Origin: Phycisphaerae bacterium
GTDB taxonomy: Bacteria; Planctomycetota; Phycisphaerae; UBA1845; PWPN01
Direction: 5' to 3'
Length of the DNA: 48,992 nucleotides
Assembly (NCBI GenBank): GCA_016928855.1
Contig: JAFGKA010000191.1
Span: 1 to 48,992 of the forward strand
The translations under genes were made by a program, and so were the position numbers. This document shows positions 39,914 through 48,375 of this stretch, one piece after another. Position 1 is the stretch's first letter. Every line of letters starts with the position of its first letter. Under the pieces are notes generated by a model that did not search any database, was not told the origin of the DNA, and worked only from the letters and a program-made list of their open reading frames with translations.

Positions 39914-41689
39914 TCACTCGATGCGTTGGACCTCGACGAACCACGGGCCGGCCTTCTTGCCACGCGCTTCAACCCAGGCTTCGAGTTTCTGGTCGCCCGC
40001 AGTGAGTCGTACAGTCTTGAATCGGCACGCGGCGGCACCACCATCGACGGGTTGTTCGAGCAATTGGCCAGCCACGCGGACGAAGGCGGCCGTGGCTCCG
40101 TGCGTTGTGGGGAATTGTAGCGTGATGTCGTAAACTCCTTCCGCGGCGACTCGCACCGCCCAGTGACCCAGATCATCGTCGGACCAGCCCTCAGCGGCGC
40201 GCCAGTCCTGGCGCGAGAGCCGGACGGGGTTCTCATGCTCCGTTCCGATGACGATGCGTGACGGGGCGTAGCCGCGCGTGCTACTGACGTCCTTCAGCCA
40301 TGCCTCGTAATCCGCCCGCATGCGAGCGACGATGTCGGAATGGGCAGCGGCAATGTCGGTTTTCTCGGCGGGGTCGGCGATGAGGTCATAGAGTTCGGCG
40401 CCGTTGACGAGTTTATAACGGCCGGCGCGAACGGCGCAGTTGCGAAACGGCACGGGCTCATCGCCGCGATGCCACTGGACGAACAGCAAGCGGTCGGGCC
40501 ACAGCATGTCCGGATTATCCATGAGCGGGAGCAGGTTGACGCCGTCGAGTTGGACATCGGGCGGCTCGACGCCGCACGCCGCCAGCACGGTTGGGAACAC
40601 GTCGATGTGCGCGGCAATCGGCTCGATCGTCCGGCCGGAGCGCAGCCGTGCCGGCCATCGCATGAAGCATGGCACGTGAATGCCGCCTTCGTAGACGTCG
40701 CACTTGTCGCCGCGCATGCCGCCGTTGTAGCGCTTGCCGGAAGGACCGTTGTCGGTGAGGAAGATCACGAGCGTGTTGTGCGCGAGGTCGAGCGTATCCA
40801 ACGTCGCCAGGAGGCGGCCGACGTTGTCGTCGATGTTGGTAACCATGCCGTAGACGCGGGCGGTCACGTCATCCAGCCCCTTGGCCCGGTACGGGTCGGC
40901 GTAGGCATCGGCGATCTGCAGCGGGCTGTGCGGCGCGTTCGTCGGCAGATAGATGAAGAAGGGGCGGTCGCGATTCTGCTCGACGAAACGGATCGCCGCG
41001 TCCGTGAAGATATCCGTGCAATAGCCTTCGGTTTTGACCTCCCGGCCGTTGTGATACAGGAGCGGATCGAAGTAGCCGTTGTCCGGCGGGCCCGAGGGCT
41101 GTGCGAGGCCGCCGCCGAGATGAATGAGCGATTCGTCAAAGCCCTGGTCGATCGGCCGCATCGGGTAGTTGTCGCCGAGGTGCCATTTGCCAAAGATGCC
41201 GGTGCGGTAGCCGTGCGCGGAAAGAGCCTCTGCCAGCGTCACCTCGTCGGGGTGCATCATCGAGCGGCCCATGAATGTATCGACAACGCCGGTACGGTAG
41301 TTGTAGCGGCCGGTCATCAGGCTGGCGCGCGTCGGTGAGCAGACGGGGCAGACATAGAAATGGTTGAACTGCACGCCGGCAGCGCTGAGTCGATCAAGGT
41401 TCGGCGTACGGATCTTGTCGTTGCCGTTGCAGCCGAGATCACCCCAGCCCTGATCATCCGTTATGATCAGGATGACGTTCGGGCGCGTCTGTTGTGGGGT
41501 GGCGGCGCGTTGCCCGCTCTGGCAGGCGGCCACGGAGAGCAGCGAGGAAGTCAGCAACGCGAGCATTGTCTTCGGCAGACGAGCGGTGGTTGAGGTATGG
41601 CGCGTACGTTGCATGTCGAAGCACTGGCGGGTCCCAACGTGACGTCGGGACCAGTGGCACCCGATCCGTTTCGGTTTGACGTGCGTCAT
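39914..41689 (-). CDS. Sulfatase (arylsulfatase A-like), lipoprotein
   Basis: Exported type I sulfatase of 591 residues. The export signal (MLALLTSSLLSVAAC) ends at lipobox Cys56. The sulfatase domain has NVILIITDDQGWGDLGC (metal Asp78-Asp79), formylglycine motif CSPTR at Cys117 with SLMTG, GKWHLGDNYP, and VIFLTDNGPSGKRYNGGMRG. The C-terminal 90 residues (GHWAVRVAAEGVYDITLQFP, VRLTAGDQKLEAWVEARG) form a beta-sandwich found on many planctomycete sulfatases. Start choice matters: AAAGGAG lies 7 bases before ATG 41689, while ATG 41614 has no ribosome site. Starting at 41689 places an interspersed palindrome inside the coding region, encoding about 10 residues before the signal peptide. It lies 23 bases downstream of the rhamnosidase gene, as an operon. 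Confidence 0.9.
   Translation of the reverse strand: MTHVKPKRIGCHWSRRHVGTRQCFDMQRTRHTSTTARLPKTMLALLTSSLLSVAACQSGQRAATPQQTRPNVILIITDDQGWGDLGCNGNDKIRTPNLDRLSAAGVQFNHFYVCPVCSPTRASLMTGRYNYRTGVVDTFMGRSMMHPDEVTLAEALSAHGYRTGIFGKWHLGDNYPMRPIDQGFDESLIHLGGGLAQPSGPPDNGYFDPLLYHNGREVKTEGYCTDIFTDAAIRFVEQNRDRPFFIYLPTNAPHSPLQIADAYADPYRAKGLDDVTARVYGMVTNIDDNVGRLLATLDTLDLAHNTLVIFLTDNGPSGKRYNGGMRGDKCDVYEGGIHVPCFMRWPARLRSGRTIEPIAAHIDVFPTVLAACGVEPPDVQLDGVNLLPLMDNPDMLWPDRLLFVQWHRGDEPVPFRNCAVRAGRYKLVNGAELYDLIADPAEKTDIAAAHSDIVARMRADYEAWLKDVSSTRGYAPSRIVIGTEHENPVRLSRQDWRAAEGWSDDDLGHWAVRVAAEGVYDITLQFPTTHGATAAFVRVAGQLLEQPVDGGAAACRFKTVRLTAGDQKLEAWVEARGKKAGPWFVEVQRIE
41630..41652. repeat. GGTCCC-type palindromic repeat within the sulfatase 5' region
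   Basis: An inverted repeat GGTCCCAAC...GTCGGGACC (one mismatch) is followed by CAGTGGCACCCG. The same block, GGTCCCGAC-GGAT-GTCGGGACC plus GGTGGCACCCG, occurs at 47547 just after hisC. It lies inside the frame of the sulfatase if translation starts at 41689. Confidence 0.65.
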
Positions 41690-41712
41690 GGGAAAGCTCC
41701 TTTGTGGCATAT

Positions 41713-44058
41713 TTACCGTGGCAATACGATTTCGTAACGATCCGACACCGTCTCGACGGGGCCGTCGGCACTGTCGCGGTGCAGCACGATTGGCGCGTCC
41801 GTCTGCAATGCATAGTGGATGCCGTCGGGCTGCCGGGTCCATTTGACTCGGATCAGCCCCTGCGGCTCGGGCAACGGAATCGCGCCTTCGGCGCCGGGCA
41901 GTGAGCCGCCAATCAGCTTGAGCACGTAGTGTTTGACGCCGAGATCGAAGCGGGCGTGCAATCCCAGGACGTAGCGAGACAGTTGCCACGTCGGACAGCC
42001 GGCCCATTGATGGCAATGCGTCCATCGGGTGTCGAACACCTCGACCCACGTCGTTCGCCCCTCACCGAGGGCCCAGCCCCAGCACTTGCGGTATTGGTCC
42101 AGAACGAAGTCCATTTCGCCGTGCGCGATCAGGGCCGGGAACGCGTAGTGGGCGAAGTACGGCGTGATCAGTTGTCGGTTATCCGCGGACGGCGATGAGA
42201 GCCGCGGCGCTTCGGGATTGTTCGGGAAACAGTTGAGGATGTGTTGCTTGATGTACGCCAGGCAGGGCGGCGCCTCGGACGCCTCGACCACGCCCAGCCG
42301 CAGCGCCAGCACAGCGGTATGGTAGCCGACCGCCGGCCAGCCGGCCTTGTCATCGGCCAAGTGTGCCGCGAGCCAGCGGCGTATCAGCGCGGTCAATCGC
42401 TGTTCGAGCGGCTTGAATCGCGCCGCGTCATCGGGGCAGTCAAGCACGTCGCACCATTGCATGAACGCACGCAGCGCGGCGACGAAATGAAGATTGTACG
42501 CGATATCGACGGGGCCCGGATTGCGCACGTAGCCCCAGTCCACGAAAACCCAGCCAGCCCCATCCGTCAGGCCGTCGTCGGTGATGAACTTTTCGAACGC
42601 GGCGAGGTTGCGCCGGGCGTAGGGCAGCAACTCGGCGAGCAGCGCGCGATCGCCGGTCAGCTCGTAGTAGTGCATGCACGCGCCGAACCATTGCGCCGCA
42701 TACGTCGCGAGATACGCCGCCCCACCGGGGCAAAGTCCGGCGACGAGCCCATCCTCCCGGGCGCAACGGGCGCTCTGGACGAGTCCGCGCCGGAACAGCC
42801 GCAGGTCGGCGTACGCAACCGAGCCAATGTCCATGCCGGCGGACACCACGTCGCCGGTCCACTGGCCGCGCTCGCGTGTCGGGTTATCAACAAGCGCATC
42901 CTCGGCACAGGCGCGGTACGTCTCGACGCCGGTCATCCAGATCTGCTCGAGCAGCGGATCGCCGCAGGTGAACGAGCCCTCGGGCACATCATGGTAGCAT
43001 CGCTCGACGTACGTCTCGTTGACGAAGCGAATTCTGCTCGGGTCGGCGAGTACATGCACTTCCAGGAACCGGCCGCCCTTGGGCGTGAGCGGGAAGAACT
43101 CCTGCACGCCCCCGCGGGCAACGTAATGATCGAGATTGCACGAGGGCCCGGTTGAGAGCGTGATGTACGGCGCGACGCGGCCATGTTCCATCGCCTCGGC
43201 GTAGGCAAACTCGATCACCGCGCCGGCCGGCAGATCGAGCACGAATCGTGGCCGGCCCAATCGCACACGGCCAAGGTCGTAGCGACGCCAGCGGCCTTGC
43301 GCGGGCACATCGTCGCACGTGAGATTCCGCAGGAAGAACCGCGCCGGCACGTCGTCGAACTCGTAACCGAAGTGCTCGGCCAGGCGCCCTTCGGCGATCG
43401 GTTTCAGCGCGTGCACGAAGTGTTTCACCGGTGCGATTGTGGCTGCTGTTCGTTCGCCGATACCCGGCGTGACGTCAACAGGCTCGGTCCAGGCGCTGTC
43501 ATCGAAGTCAGATGCCTGCCAGTGCACCGGGTTCTGTCGTGTGTCGCACCACTCGATCCAGCCGAGTTGCGGGTTGATCCGCCGGACCTGCGGCCGATAG
43601 CCGCCCAGCGGTGCGCACTTCCACCGAATCGCGATGATGTTGCCATTGGCGTACGCATGGCAGTACAGAAACGGGCGCATATCCATGAGCATACGCGTGG
43701 TGGCGCCGATGTGATGTACCTGGACGGCCAGCACGTGCCTACCCGCCGGCAGGGTCACGCCGAAGCGCTGGTACTCCGGATGCAGCGCGTCGAAGCGGGC
43801 CGGGCCTTCGGTCAGGTATTTGCCATCGAGCCAGACGACGAACCAGCTCGAGCCGAGGGTGCGCAGCTCCACCTCGGTCGCCGCGGGCAGCGTGAATCGG
43901 CCGCGGAAGGCCGCGTAGGTGTCGGGCTTCGGCACGCCGGCATCGACCCACATCATCGAGTTACCCGGTTGGGCGGAGGGCGCATCCTGCGCCAGCACGG
44001 CGCCAGACAGCACGATCGAGAGCAGGGCAACGCTTCGCTTCACCAACGCCTTGATCAC
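41713..44058 (-). CDS. Alpha-L-rhamnosidase-like glycoside hydrolase (GH78)
   Basis: Exported enzyme of 781 residues. A signal peptide (ALVKRSVALLSIVLSGAVLA) precedes N-terminal beta domains (FRGRFTLPAATEVELRTLGSSW, AGRHVLAVQVHHIG) and an (alpha/alpha)6 barrel from about 370. The catalytic-site block DNPTRERGQWTGD (general acid probably Glu396) corresponds to the DCPQRDERLGWTGD-type motif of GH78 rhamnosidases; WVFVDWGYV and WVEVFDTRWTHCHQW follow. The predicted function is release of terminal rhamnose from polysaccharide. Start GTG 44058 lies 8 bases after AGGAGG; the longer frame to 44382 reads through palindromic repeats and is rejected. It is the first gene of an operon with the sulfatase, pointing to a sulfated rhamnose-containing glycan. 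Confidence 0.87.
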   Translation of the reverse strand: MIKALVKRSVALLSIVLSGAVLAQDAPSAQPGNSMMWVDAGVPKPDTYAAFRGRFTLPAATEVELRTLGSSWFVVWLDGKYLTEGPARFDALHPEYQRFGVTLPAGRHVLAVQVHHIGATTRMLMDMRPFLYCHAYANGNIIAIRWKCAPLGGYRPQVRRINPQLGWIEWCDTRQNPVHWQASDFDDSAWTEPVDVTPGIGERTAATIAPVKHFVHALKPIAEGRLAEHFGYEFDDVPARFFLRNLTCDDVPAQGRWRRYDLGRVRLGRPRFVLDLPAGAVIEFAYAEAMEHGRVAPYITLSTGPSCNLDHYVARGGVQEFFPLTPKGGRFLEVHVLADPSRIRFVNETYVERCYHDVPEGSFTCGDPLLEQIWMTGVETYRACAEDALVDNPTRERGQWTGDVVSAGMDIGSVAYADLRLFRRGLVQSARCAREDGLVAGLCPGGAAYLATYAAQWFGACMHYYELTGDRALLAELLPYARRNLAAFEKFITDDGLTDGAGWVFVDWGYVRNPGPVDIAYNLHFVAALRAFMQWCDVLDCPDDAARFKPLEQRLTALIRRWLAAHLADDKAGWPAVGYHTAVLALRLGVVEASEAPPCLAYIKQHILNCFPNNPEAPRLSSPSADNRQLITPYFAHYAFPALIAHGEMDFVLDQYRKCWGWALGEGRTTWVEVFDTRWTHCHQWAGCPTWQLSRYVLGLHARFDLGVKHYVLKLIGGSLPGAEGAIPLPEPQGLIRVKWTRQPDGIHYALQTDAPIVLHRDSADGPVETVSDRYEIVLPR

Positions 44059-44113
44059 GATCACGACCTCCTCTGATTGCATCCGGAGCGAGTGCGTGCG
44101 TCTCTGTTCTGTC

Positions 44114-44259
44114 GCCCCTTCGGGGCTGATTGGTACGCCCCGCCGTTGTACCAGGGGCTTACGTCCCTGGCTACACACCGGCGCCCCTTCGGGGCTGATT
44201 CGCACGGGCGACACAGGTTTCTTCGCATGCCTCGCTGCGTACCTGCGCCCCTTCGGGGC
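44114..44259 (+). repeat. REP-like palindromic element, copy 3
   Basis: GCCCC-TTC-GGGGC (44114-44126), CCAGGGGC-TTAC-GTCCCTGG (44151-44170, one mismatch) and GCCCC-TTC-GGGGC (44183-44195) repeat the arrangement at 15996-16077 in the same orientation. An extra GCCCC-TTC-GGGGC follows at 44247-44259. The element fills the 302-base divergent gap between the rhamnosidase and FG-GAP genes; nothing else is seen there. Confidence 0.75.
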
Positions 44260-44360
44260 AAGAAGGAACTCGCCGATTCTGTCGCACGCATCGGCGCCGA
44301 GCCTTGACTTCGGCGAGCGTCTCCAGTCTGATGCGGGCTCGCGAAGGTAAGGAGAATACC

Positions 44361-45509
44361 ATGCCGGCACGCTGGGGAACAATCGTAGGAGTCGCGCTCG
44401 TGGGTCTCGGCTGCGCCAGGCCGGGCGATATTGCCTTTACCATGCATGTGATCAATGCGGAGTCGCGGTTCGAGGGTGCGGCGGCCGTGGATGTGAACAA
44501 CGATGGGCGCTTGGACATTCACTGCGGCGGATTCTGGTACGAGGGGCCGAGTTGGACGAAGCACTTCGTGCGCGACGTTCAGGAGATCAGCAACTATTAC
44601 CTGGACTTCTGCAGTCTGCCCGTGGATGTGGACGGCGACGGATGGATGGACACGGTCACGTGCACCTGGCATGACAAGAGTCTTTATTGGGTACGCAATC
44701 CGGGCCCGGCCGGTGGACCGTTCGAGACGATCAAGATCGATGAGCCCGGCAACATGGAGACTGCGATTCTCGAGGATTTCGACGGCGATGGCCGGCCCGA
44801 CGTGCTGCCGAACGTGGTTCACGGCACACCGGCGTGGTACAGCTTCCACCGTGACACGACGGGAACCCACGGCGTGCGATGGGACAGGCATCTGCTGCCC
44901 GCCGGTCTGGAGGGCGAGGGCGTCGGTGCGGGCGACATCAACGGTGACGGGCGCTGCGATGTCGTCGGCTGCAAGGGCTGGGCCGAGGCCGGCGCGAATC
45001 CGAGCGACGTCGATGCGTGGCTCTGGCACGCGGAGTTCGACCTCATTGGCCCGAGCATCCCGATCCTCGTCCATGACGTGGACAGCGACGGCGACATGGA
45101 CCTGATCTGGGGCATCGGCCACAACTACGGACTGTACTGGCTGGAGCAGGGGCGCAATGCCGTCGGTGTGCGCGTATGGAGCCGACACGAGATCGACGTG
45201 ACATGGTCGCAGGCCCATGTCGTGCTGCTCGGCGACCTCAACGGCGACGGCCGCAAGGAGCTGGTTACCGGCAAGCGGTATTACGCCCACAATGGCGGCG
45301 ATCCCGGCGCCAATGAGCCGCGCTGCCTGTATGCGTACACGTTCGATTCCACATCACGCGCGTGGAACCGCCACACGATCCAGGAAGGCGGCCCGGCCGG
45401 TATCGGCCTGTCGGCCGAGCTGGTCGATATCGACGGCGACGGCGACCTCGATTTCATCGCGCCGGGCAAGAGCGGCTTGTATCTGTTTGAAAATCATCTG
45501 CGCCCGTAA
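44361..45509 (+). CDS. FG-GAP/VCBS repeat lipoprotein
   Basis: Exported lipoprotein of 382 residues, lipobox LVGLGC with Cys18. The mature protein is a beta-propeller built of calcium-binding repeats, of which seven D-x-(N/D)-x-D-G motifs are visible: DVNNDGRLD, DVDGDGWMD, DFDGDGRPD, DINGDGRCD, DVDSDGDMD, DLNGDGRKE, DIDGDGDLD. Each is followed by a blade with Trp/Tyr residues (WYEGPSW, WVRNPG, YWLEQG). Such seven-bladed propellers are common planctomycete surface proteins and may be binding proteins or polysaccharide lyases. No catalytic motif is identifiable. AAGGAG at 44349-44354 supports ATG 44361. It is divergent from the rhamnosidase operon. Confidence 0.85.
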   Translation: MPARWGTIVGVALVGLGCARPGDIAFTMHVINAESRFEGAAAVDVNNDGRLDIHCGGFWYEGPSWTKHFVRDVQEISNYYLDFCSLPVDVDGDGWMDTVTCTWHDKSLYWVRNPGPAGGPFETIKIDEPGNMETAILEDFDGDGRPDVLPNVVHGTPAWYSFHRDTTGTHGVRWDRHLLPAGLEGEGVGAGDINGDGRCDVVGCKGWAEAGANPSDVDAWLWHAEFDLIGPSIPILVHDVDSDGDMDLIWGIGHNYGLYWLEQGRNAVGVRVWSRHEIDVTWSQAHVVLLGDLNGDGRKELVTGKRYYAHNGGDPGANEPRCLYAYTFDSTSRAWNRHTIQEGGPAGIGLSAELVDIDGDGDLDFIAPGKSGLYLFENHLRP

Positions 45510-45599
45510 GGCCGCACCGAAGCTGGCTGTATCCAAGGGCGGCCCGGGGCTCTATAATCCTCGCATTGACCCCAGGCACAGACAGGAGACCACAGAGCG

Positions 45600-46490
45600 A
45601 TGGGGGCGCAGATCCTTGACGGAACCGTATTGGCGGAACAGGCGCGGGCGCAGGTGCGCGCCCAGGTGGCCGAGTTGCGCCGGGCGGGCGCTTCGGTCAA
45701 ACTCGCGTCGTTGATTGTCGGCTCGCCCCCGCCGGGCATGCTGTATGCCGGCTCGCAGCGGAAGACGTGCGAGCAGGTGGGCATCGAGTACGACCTGCGC
45801 CAGTTGCCGGACGACGCGGATGCCCGGGCGATCATCGCGGAAATCACGCGGCTCAATCACGACCCATCCGTGACGGGCATTCTGCTGCTGATGCCGATGC
45901 CGGACGGTGTGGACCCGACGTTGATGCAATACCACATCGACCCCTACAAGGATGTCGAGGGCGTCAACCCGTCGAACATCGGTTTCTGCTTCTACGGCGA
46001 GCCGATCATCGCACCGTGTGCCGCGCTTGCGGCGGTCGAGCTGGTGCGGGCCAGCGGGCGCGAGCTGCGCGGTTCCGAGGCGGTCGTGGTCGGTCAGGGA
46101 GCGATCGTCGGCCGCCCGATCACGACGTTTCTGCTGCACGAGATGGCGACGGTGACGGGCTGCCATATCGCCACACGCGACCTGATCGCGCACACGCGGC
46201 GGGCGGATATTCTCGTCGTTGCCGTCGGCAAGCCGAACCTGATTCGGGCCAAGCACGTCAAGCCCGGCGCGGTCGTGATCGACGTCGGCGTCAACCGGAT
46301 CACCAGCACCGGCGGCGACGGCAAGACAAAGACGGTGACCGTTGGCGACGTGGCGTTTGATGAAGTCAAGGAAGTAGCTGGCGCGATTACACCGGTGCCC
46401 GGCGGCGTCGGGCCGGTGACGGTCGCGATGCTGCTTCGCAACACGGTCGAAGCGGCCCGCAAACAGATGGAAGGCCGCAAACACGGATAA
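45600..46490 (+). CDS. folD: Methylenetetrahydrofolate dehydrogenase/cyclohydrolase homologue with altered catalytic residues
   Basis: FolD interconverts 5,10-methylene-, 5,10-methenyl- and 10-formyl-tetrahydrofolate in the cytoplasm. The 296 residues align over the whole family: ILLLMPMPDGVDP, YKDVEGVNPSNIG (Asp118), VVGQGAIVGRPITTFLLHEMATV, ADILVVAVGKPNLI, GAVVIDVGVNRI and AITPVPGGVGPVTVAMLL. Two active-site positions differ. In the YxxxK motif (YVASKRK in E. coli) the sequence is YAGSQRK, so the catalytic Lys is Gln53. In ILVQLPLP the Gln is Leu97. In studied enzymes the Lys is needed for cyclohydrolase activity, so this protein may be dehydrogenase-only or use another mechanism. It lies 8 bases before hisC, suggesting one transcription unit. 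Confidence 0.9.
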   Translation: MGAQILDGTVLAEQARAQVRAQVAELRRAGASVKLASLIVGSPPPGMLYAGSQRKTCEQVGIEYDLRQLPDDADARAIIAEITRLNHDPSVTGILLLMPMPDGVDPTLMQYHIDPYKDVEGVNPSNIGFCFYGEPIIAPCAALAAVELVRASGRELRGSEAVVVGQGAIVGRPITTFLLHEMATVTGCHIATRDLIAHTRRADILVVAVGKPNLIRAKHVKPGAVVIDVGVNRITSTGGDGKTKTVTVGDVAFDEVKEVAGAITPVPGGVGPVTVAMLLRNTVEAARKQMEGRKHG

Positions 46491-46498
46491 GTGCAACG

Positions 46499-47545
46499 AT
46501 GGCGTTCTTTCGACCCAATATCGAAGCGATGGATGGGTATGTGCCCGGCGAGCAGCCGACCGACCCGAACGTCGTGAAGCTCAATACGAACGAGAATCCG
46601 TATCCGCCGTCGCCGCGCGTGCTCGAGGCGATTGCGGCGGTGACGCCCGAGCAGTTGCGGCGTTATCCTGATCCGCTCGGCAACGCGTTTCGCGATGCGG
46701 CGGCAAGCGTCCACGGTGTGACGCGGGACATGGTCCTTTGCGGCAACGGGATGGATGACATCCTGAACATCACCGTGCGGGCACTGAGCGGGCCCGAGGC
46801 CAAGCTGGTGTATCCGGTGCCGACGTACACACTGTACGCCGTGCTGGCGAACATCCAGGCGTCGATGGTCAAAGAGGTCCCGTTTGGCCCGAACTTTGAG
46901 TTGCCGACCGATGCGCTCGTGGCCGAGCATGGACGAGTGACGTACCTGGCCAACCCGAATGCGCCGTCGGGCACGACGGTCTCGATCGACGCGGTGGCAG
47001 ACCTGGCCCGACAGCTTAACGGCGTGCTGTGCGTGGACGAGGCGTATGTCGATTTCGCCGACTCCAACTGCATGCGGCTCGCGAGCGAGTTCGAGAACGT
47101 GCTCGTGATGCGGACGCTGTCGAAGGGCTATTCGCTGGCCGGGTTGCGGTTCGGCTATGCGGTCGGGCACCCGAACCTGATCGCCGGGCTGATGAAGGTC
47201 AAGGACAGCTACAACGTCGATGCCGTCTCGATCGCGGCGGCGGCGGCGGCCCTGCGGGATCAGGACTACGCGCGACAGTGCTGGGCGAAGGTCCGCGACG
47301 AGCGCGAGCGGCTCCGTGCGGCGCTGGCCGGGCTGGACATGCCGGCGTTGCCGTCGCAGTCGAACTTCCTGCTGGCCCGGCCGGCGTGGCGACCGGCTCG
47401 CGAGGTCTACGAATTGCTCAAGGCCCGGAGAATCCTGGTCCGATATTTCGACTATCCCCGCGTGTCCGACCGGCTGCGGATCACTGTGGGTACGCGCGAG
47501 CAGAACGACAAACTCCTGGCCGCGCTCCGCGAGTTGCGGGGCTAG
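46499..47545 (+). CDS. hisC: Histidinol-phosphate aminotransferase
   Basis: PLP-dependent class II aminotransferase, 348 residues, that converts imidazole-acetol phosphate to histidinol phosphate in histidine synthesis. Visible motifs are KLNTNENPYPPSPRV, RRYPDPLGNAFRDAAA, CGNGMDDILN, YLANPNAPSGT, VDEAYVDFAD, the PLP-lysine block TLSKGYSLAGLRFGYAVG and RVSDRLRITVGTREQN. The length is standard. It begins 8 bases after the folD stop. A perfect GGTCCCGAC palindrome lies directly behind its stop codon, and hisB follows 141 bases later, so the cluster is a partial his operon; the aminotransferase could also serve aromatic amino acids, as in some bacteria. Confidence 0.94.
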   Translation: MAFFRPNIEAMDGYVPGEQPTDPNVVKLNTNENPYPPSPRVLEAIAAVTPEQLRRYPDPLGNAFRDAAASVHGVTRDMVLCGNGMDDILNITVRALSGPEAKLVYPVPTYTLYAVLANIQASMVKEVPFGPNFELPTDALVAEHGRVTYLANPNAPSGTTVSIDAVADLARQLNGVLCVDEAYVDFADSNCMRLASEFENVLVMRTLSKGYSLAGLRFGYAVGHPNLIAGLMKVKDSYNVDAVSIAAAAAALRDQDYARQCWAKVRDERERLRAALAGLDMPALPSQSNFLLARPAWRPAREVYELLKARRILVRYFDYPRVSDRLRITVGTREQNDKLLAALRELRG

Positions 47546-47546
47546 G

Positions 47547-47568
47547 GGTCCCGACGGATGTCGGGACC
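47547..47568. repeat. GGTCCC-type palindromic repeat behind hisC
   Basis: GGTCCCGAC (47547-47555), GGAT, GTCGGGACC (47560-47568): a perfect 9-base inverted repeat one base after the hisC stop, followed by GGTGGCACCCG. No T-tract follows. The related copy at 41630 shows that it is interspersed. Confidence 0.68.
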
Positions 47569-47686
47569 GGTGGCACCCGCCGCGATCTAAGCACACGGGC
47601 AAACCCTTCGGGCCTGCCCATGCCACCCGGGCGGATCGGCGAACGTCAACAACCGAACGCGGCACCAGGCCGTCTGGCAGGCATTC

Positions 47687-48277
47687 ATGGCACAGCGCAA
47701 GGCACAGATCAAACGCAAGACCAAGGAGACCGACATCCAGGTTTCGTTGAATCTCGACGGGGCTGGCAAGGTCTCGGTTTCGACCGGCGTGGGGTTCTTC
47801 GACCACATGCTCGATCACATCGGTCGGCATGGTTTGTTCGACCTGACCATCAGCGCCGCGGGTGATCTGCATGTCGATGCGCACCACACCGTCGAGGATG
47901 TCGCGATCTGTCTGGGCCAGGCGTTGCGCGAGGCGCTCGGCGACAAGCGCGGCATTCGCCGCTTCGGCTTTTTCATCGTGCCGATGGATGAGTCGCTGGC
48001 ACAGGTCACGGTCGATCTGTCAGGCCGTGCGGCGTTCGTTTATCGCGTCAAGTATCGGGCGGGCAAGGTCGGCGACTTCGACGTCGAACTCGTCCAGGAG
48101 TTCCTCGGTGCGCTTGCCCAGAACGCGCAGATGAACCTGCACGTGGCCGTCCCCTACGGTACGAACAACCACCACATCGCCGAGGCGATCTTCAAAGCTC
48201 TCGGCAAGGCCCTCCGTCAGGCCGTCGAGCCCGACCCCCGCGAGAAGGCCGTGCCCTCGACCAAGGGCAGTCTTTGA
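47687..48277 (+). CDS. hisB: Imidazoleglycerol-phosphate dehydratase
   Basis: Manganese enzyme of histidine synthesis that dehydrates imidazole-glycerol phosphate; 196 residues, the usual monofunctional length. Diagnostic motifs are GVGFFDHMLDHIGRHGLFDL, DAHHTVEDVAICLGQALREALGDKRGI, FIVPMDESLAQVTVDLSGR and NNHHIAEAIFKALGKALRQ; the HH pairs are the metal ligands. The start follows a poorly matched ribosome site, but the family N-terminus (RKTKETDIQVSLNLDG) fits. No phosphatase domain is fused. It is likely co-transcribed with folD and hisC despite the palindrome between hisC and hisB. Confidence 0.95.
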   Translation: MAQRKAQIKRKTKETDIQVSLNLDGAGKVSVSTGVGFFDHMLDHIGRHGLFDLTISAAGDLHVDAHHTVEDVAICLGQALREALGDKRGIRRFGFFIVPMDESLAQVTVDLSGRAAFVYRVKYRAGKVGDFDVELVQEFLGALAQNAQMNLHVAVPYGTNNHHIAEAIFKALGKALRQAVEPDPREKAVPSTKGSL

Positions 48278-48341
48278 TTCAGGGTTCTCCTGCCATTACT
48301 ATGACCTCCGCGATCCAGGCGGTTGTGGGGAGGCTTGCGCG

Positions 48342-48375
48342 ATGGACAGGAATGGACACGATGGACGGTATGGAC
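48342..48375 (+). repeat. ATGGAC direct-repeat array at the start codon
   Basis: ATGGAC occurs at 48342, 48352, 48361 and 48370 (spacing 10, 9, 9). The first copy is the start codon; the other three are in the +1 frame. The block GATGGACGGTATGGAC (48360-48375) recurs with one change at 48777-48792. Confidence 0.75.

Noticed and set aside
44059-44382. N-terminal extension of the rhamnosidase containing SPEGAPVCSQGRKPL
   Set aside because: This translation comes from the palindromic repeat element; the SD and signal peptide place the start at 44058.
46094-47887. 597-codon minus-strand frame opposite folD, hisC and hisB
   Set aside because: Antisense to three well-conserved genes, with low-complexity Arg/His composition and no ribosome site.
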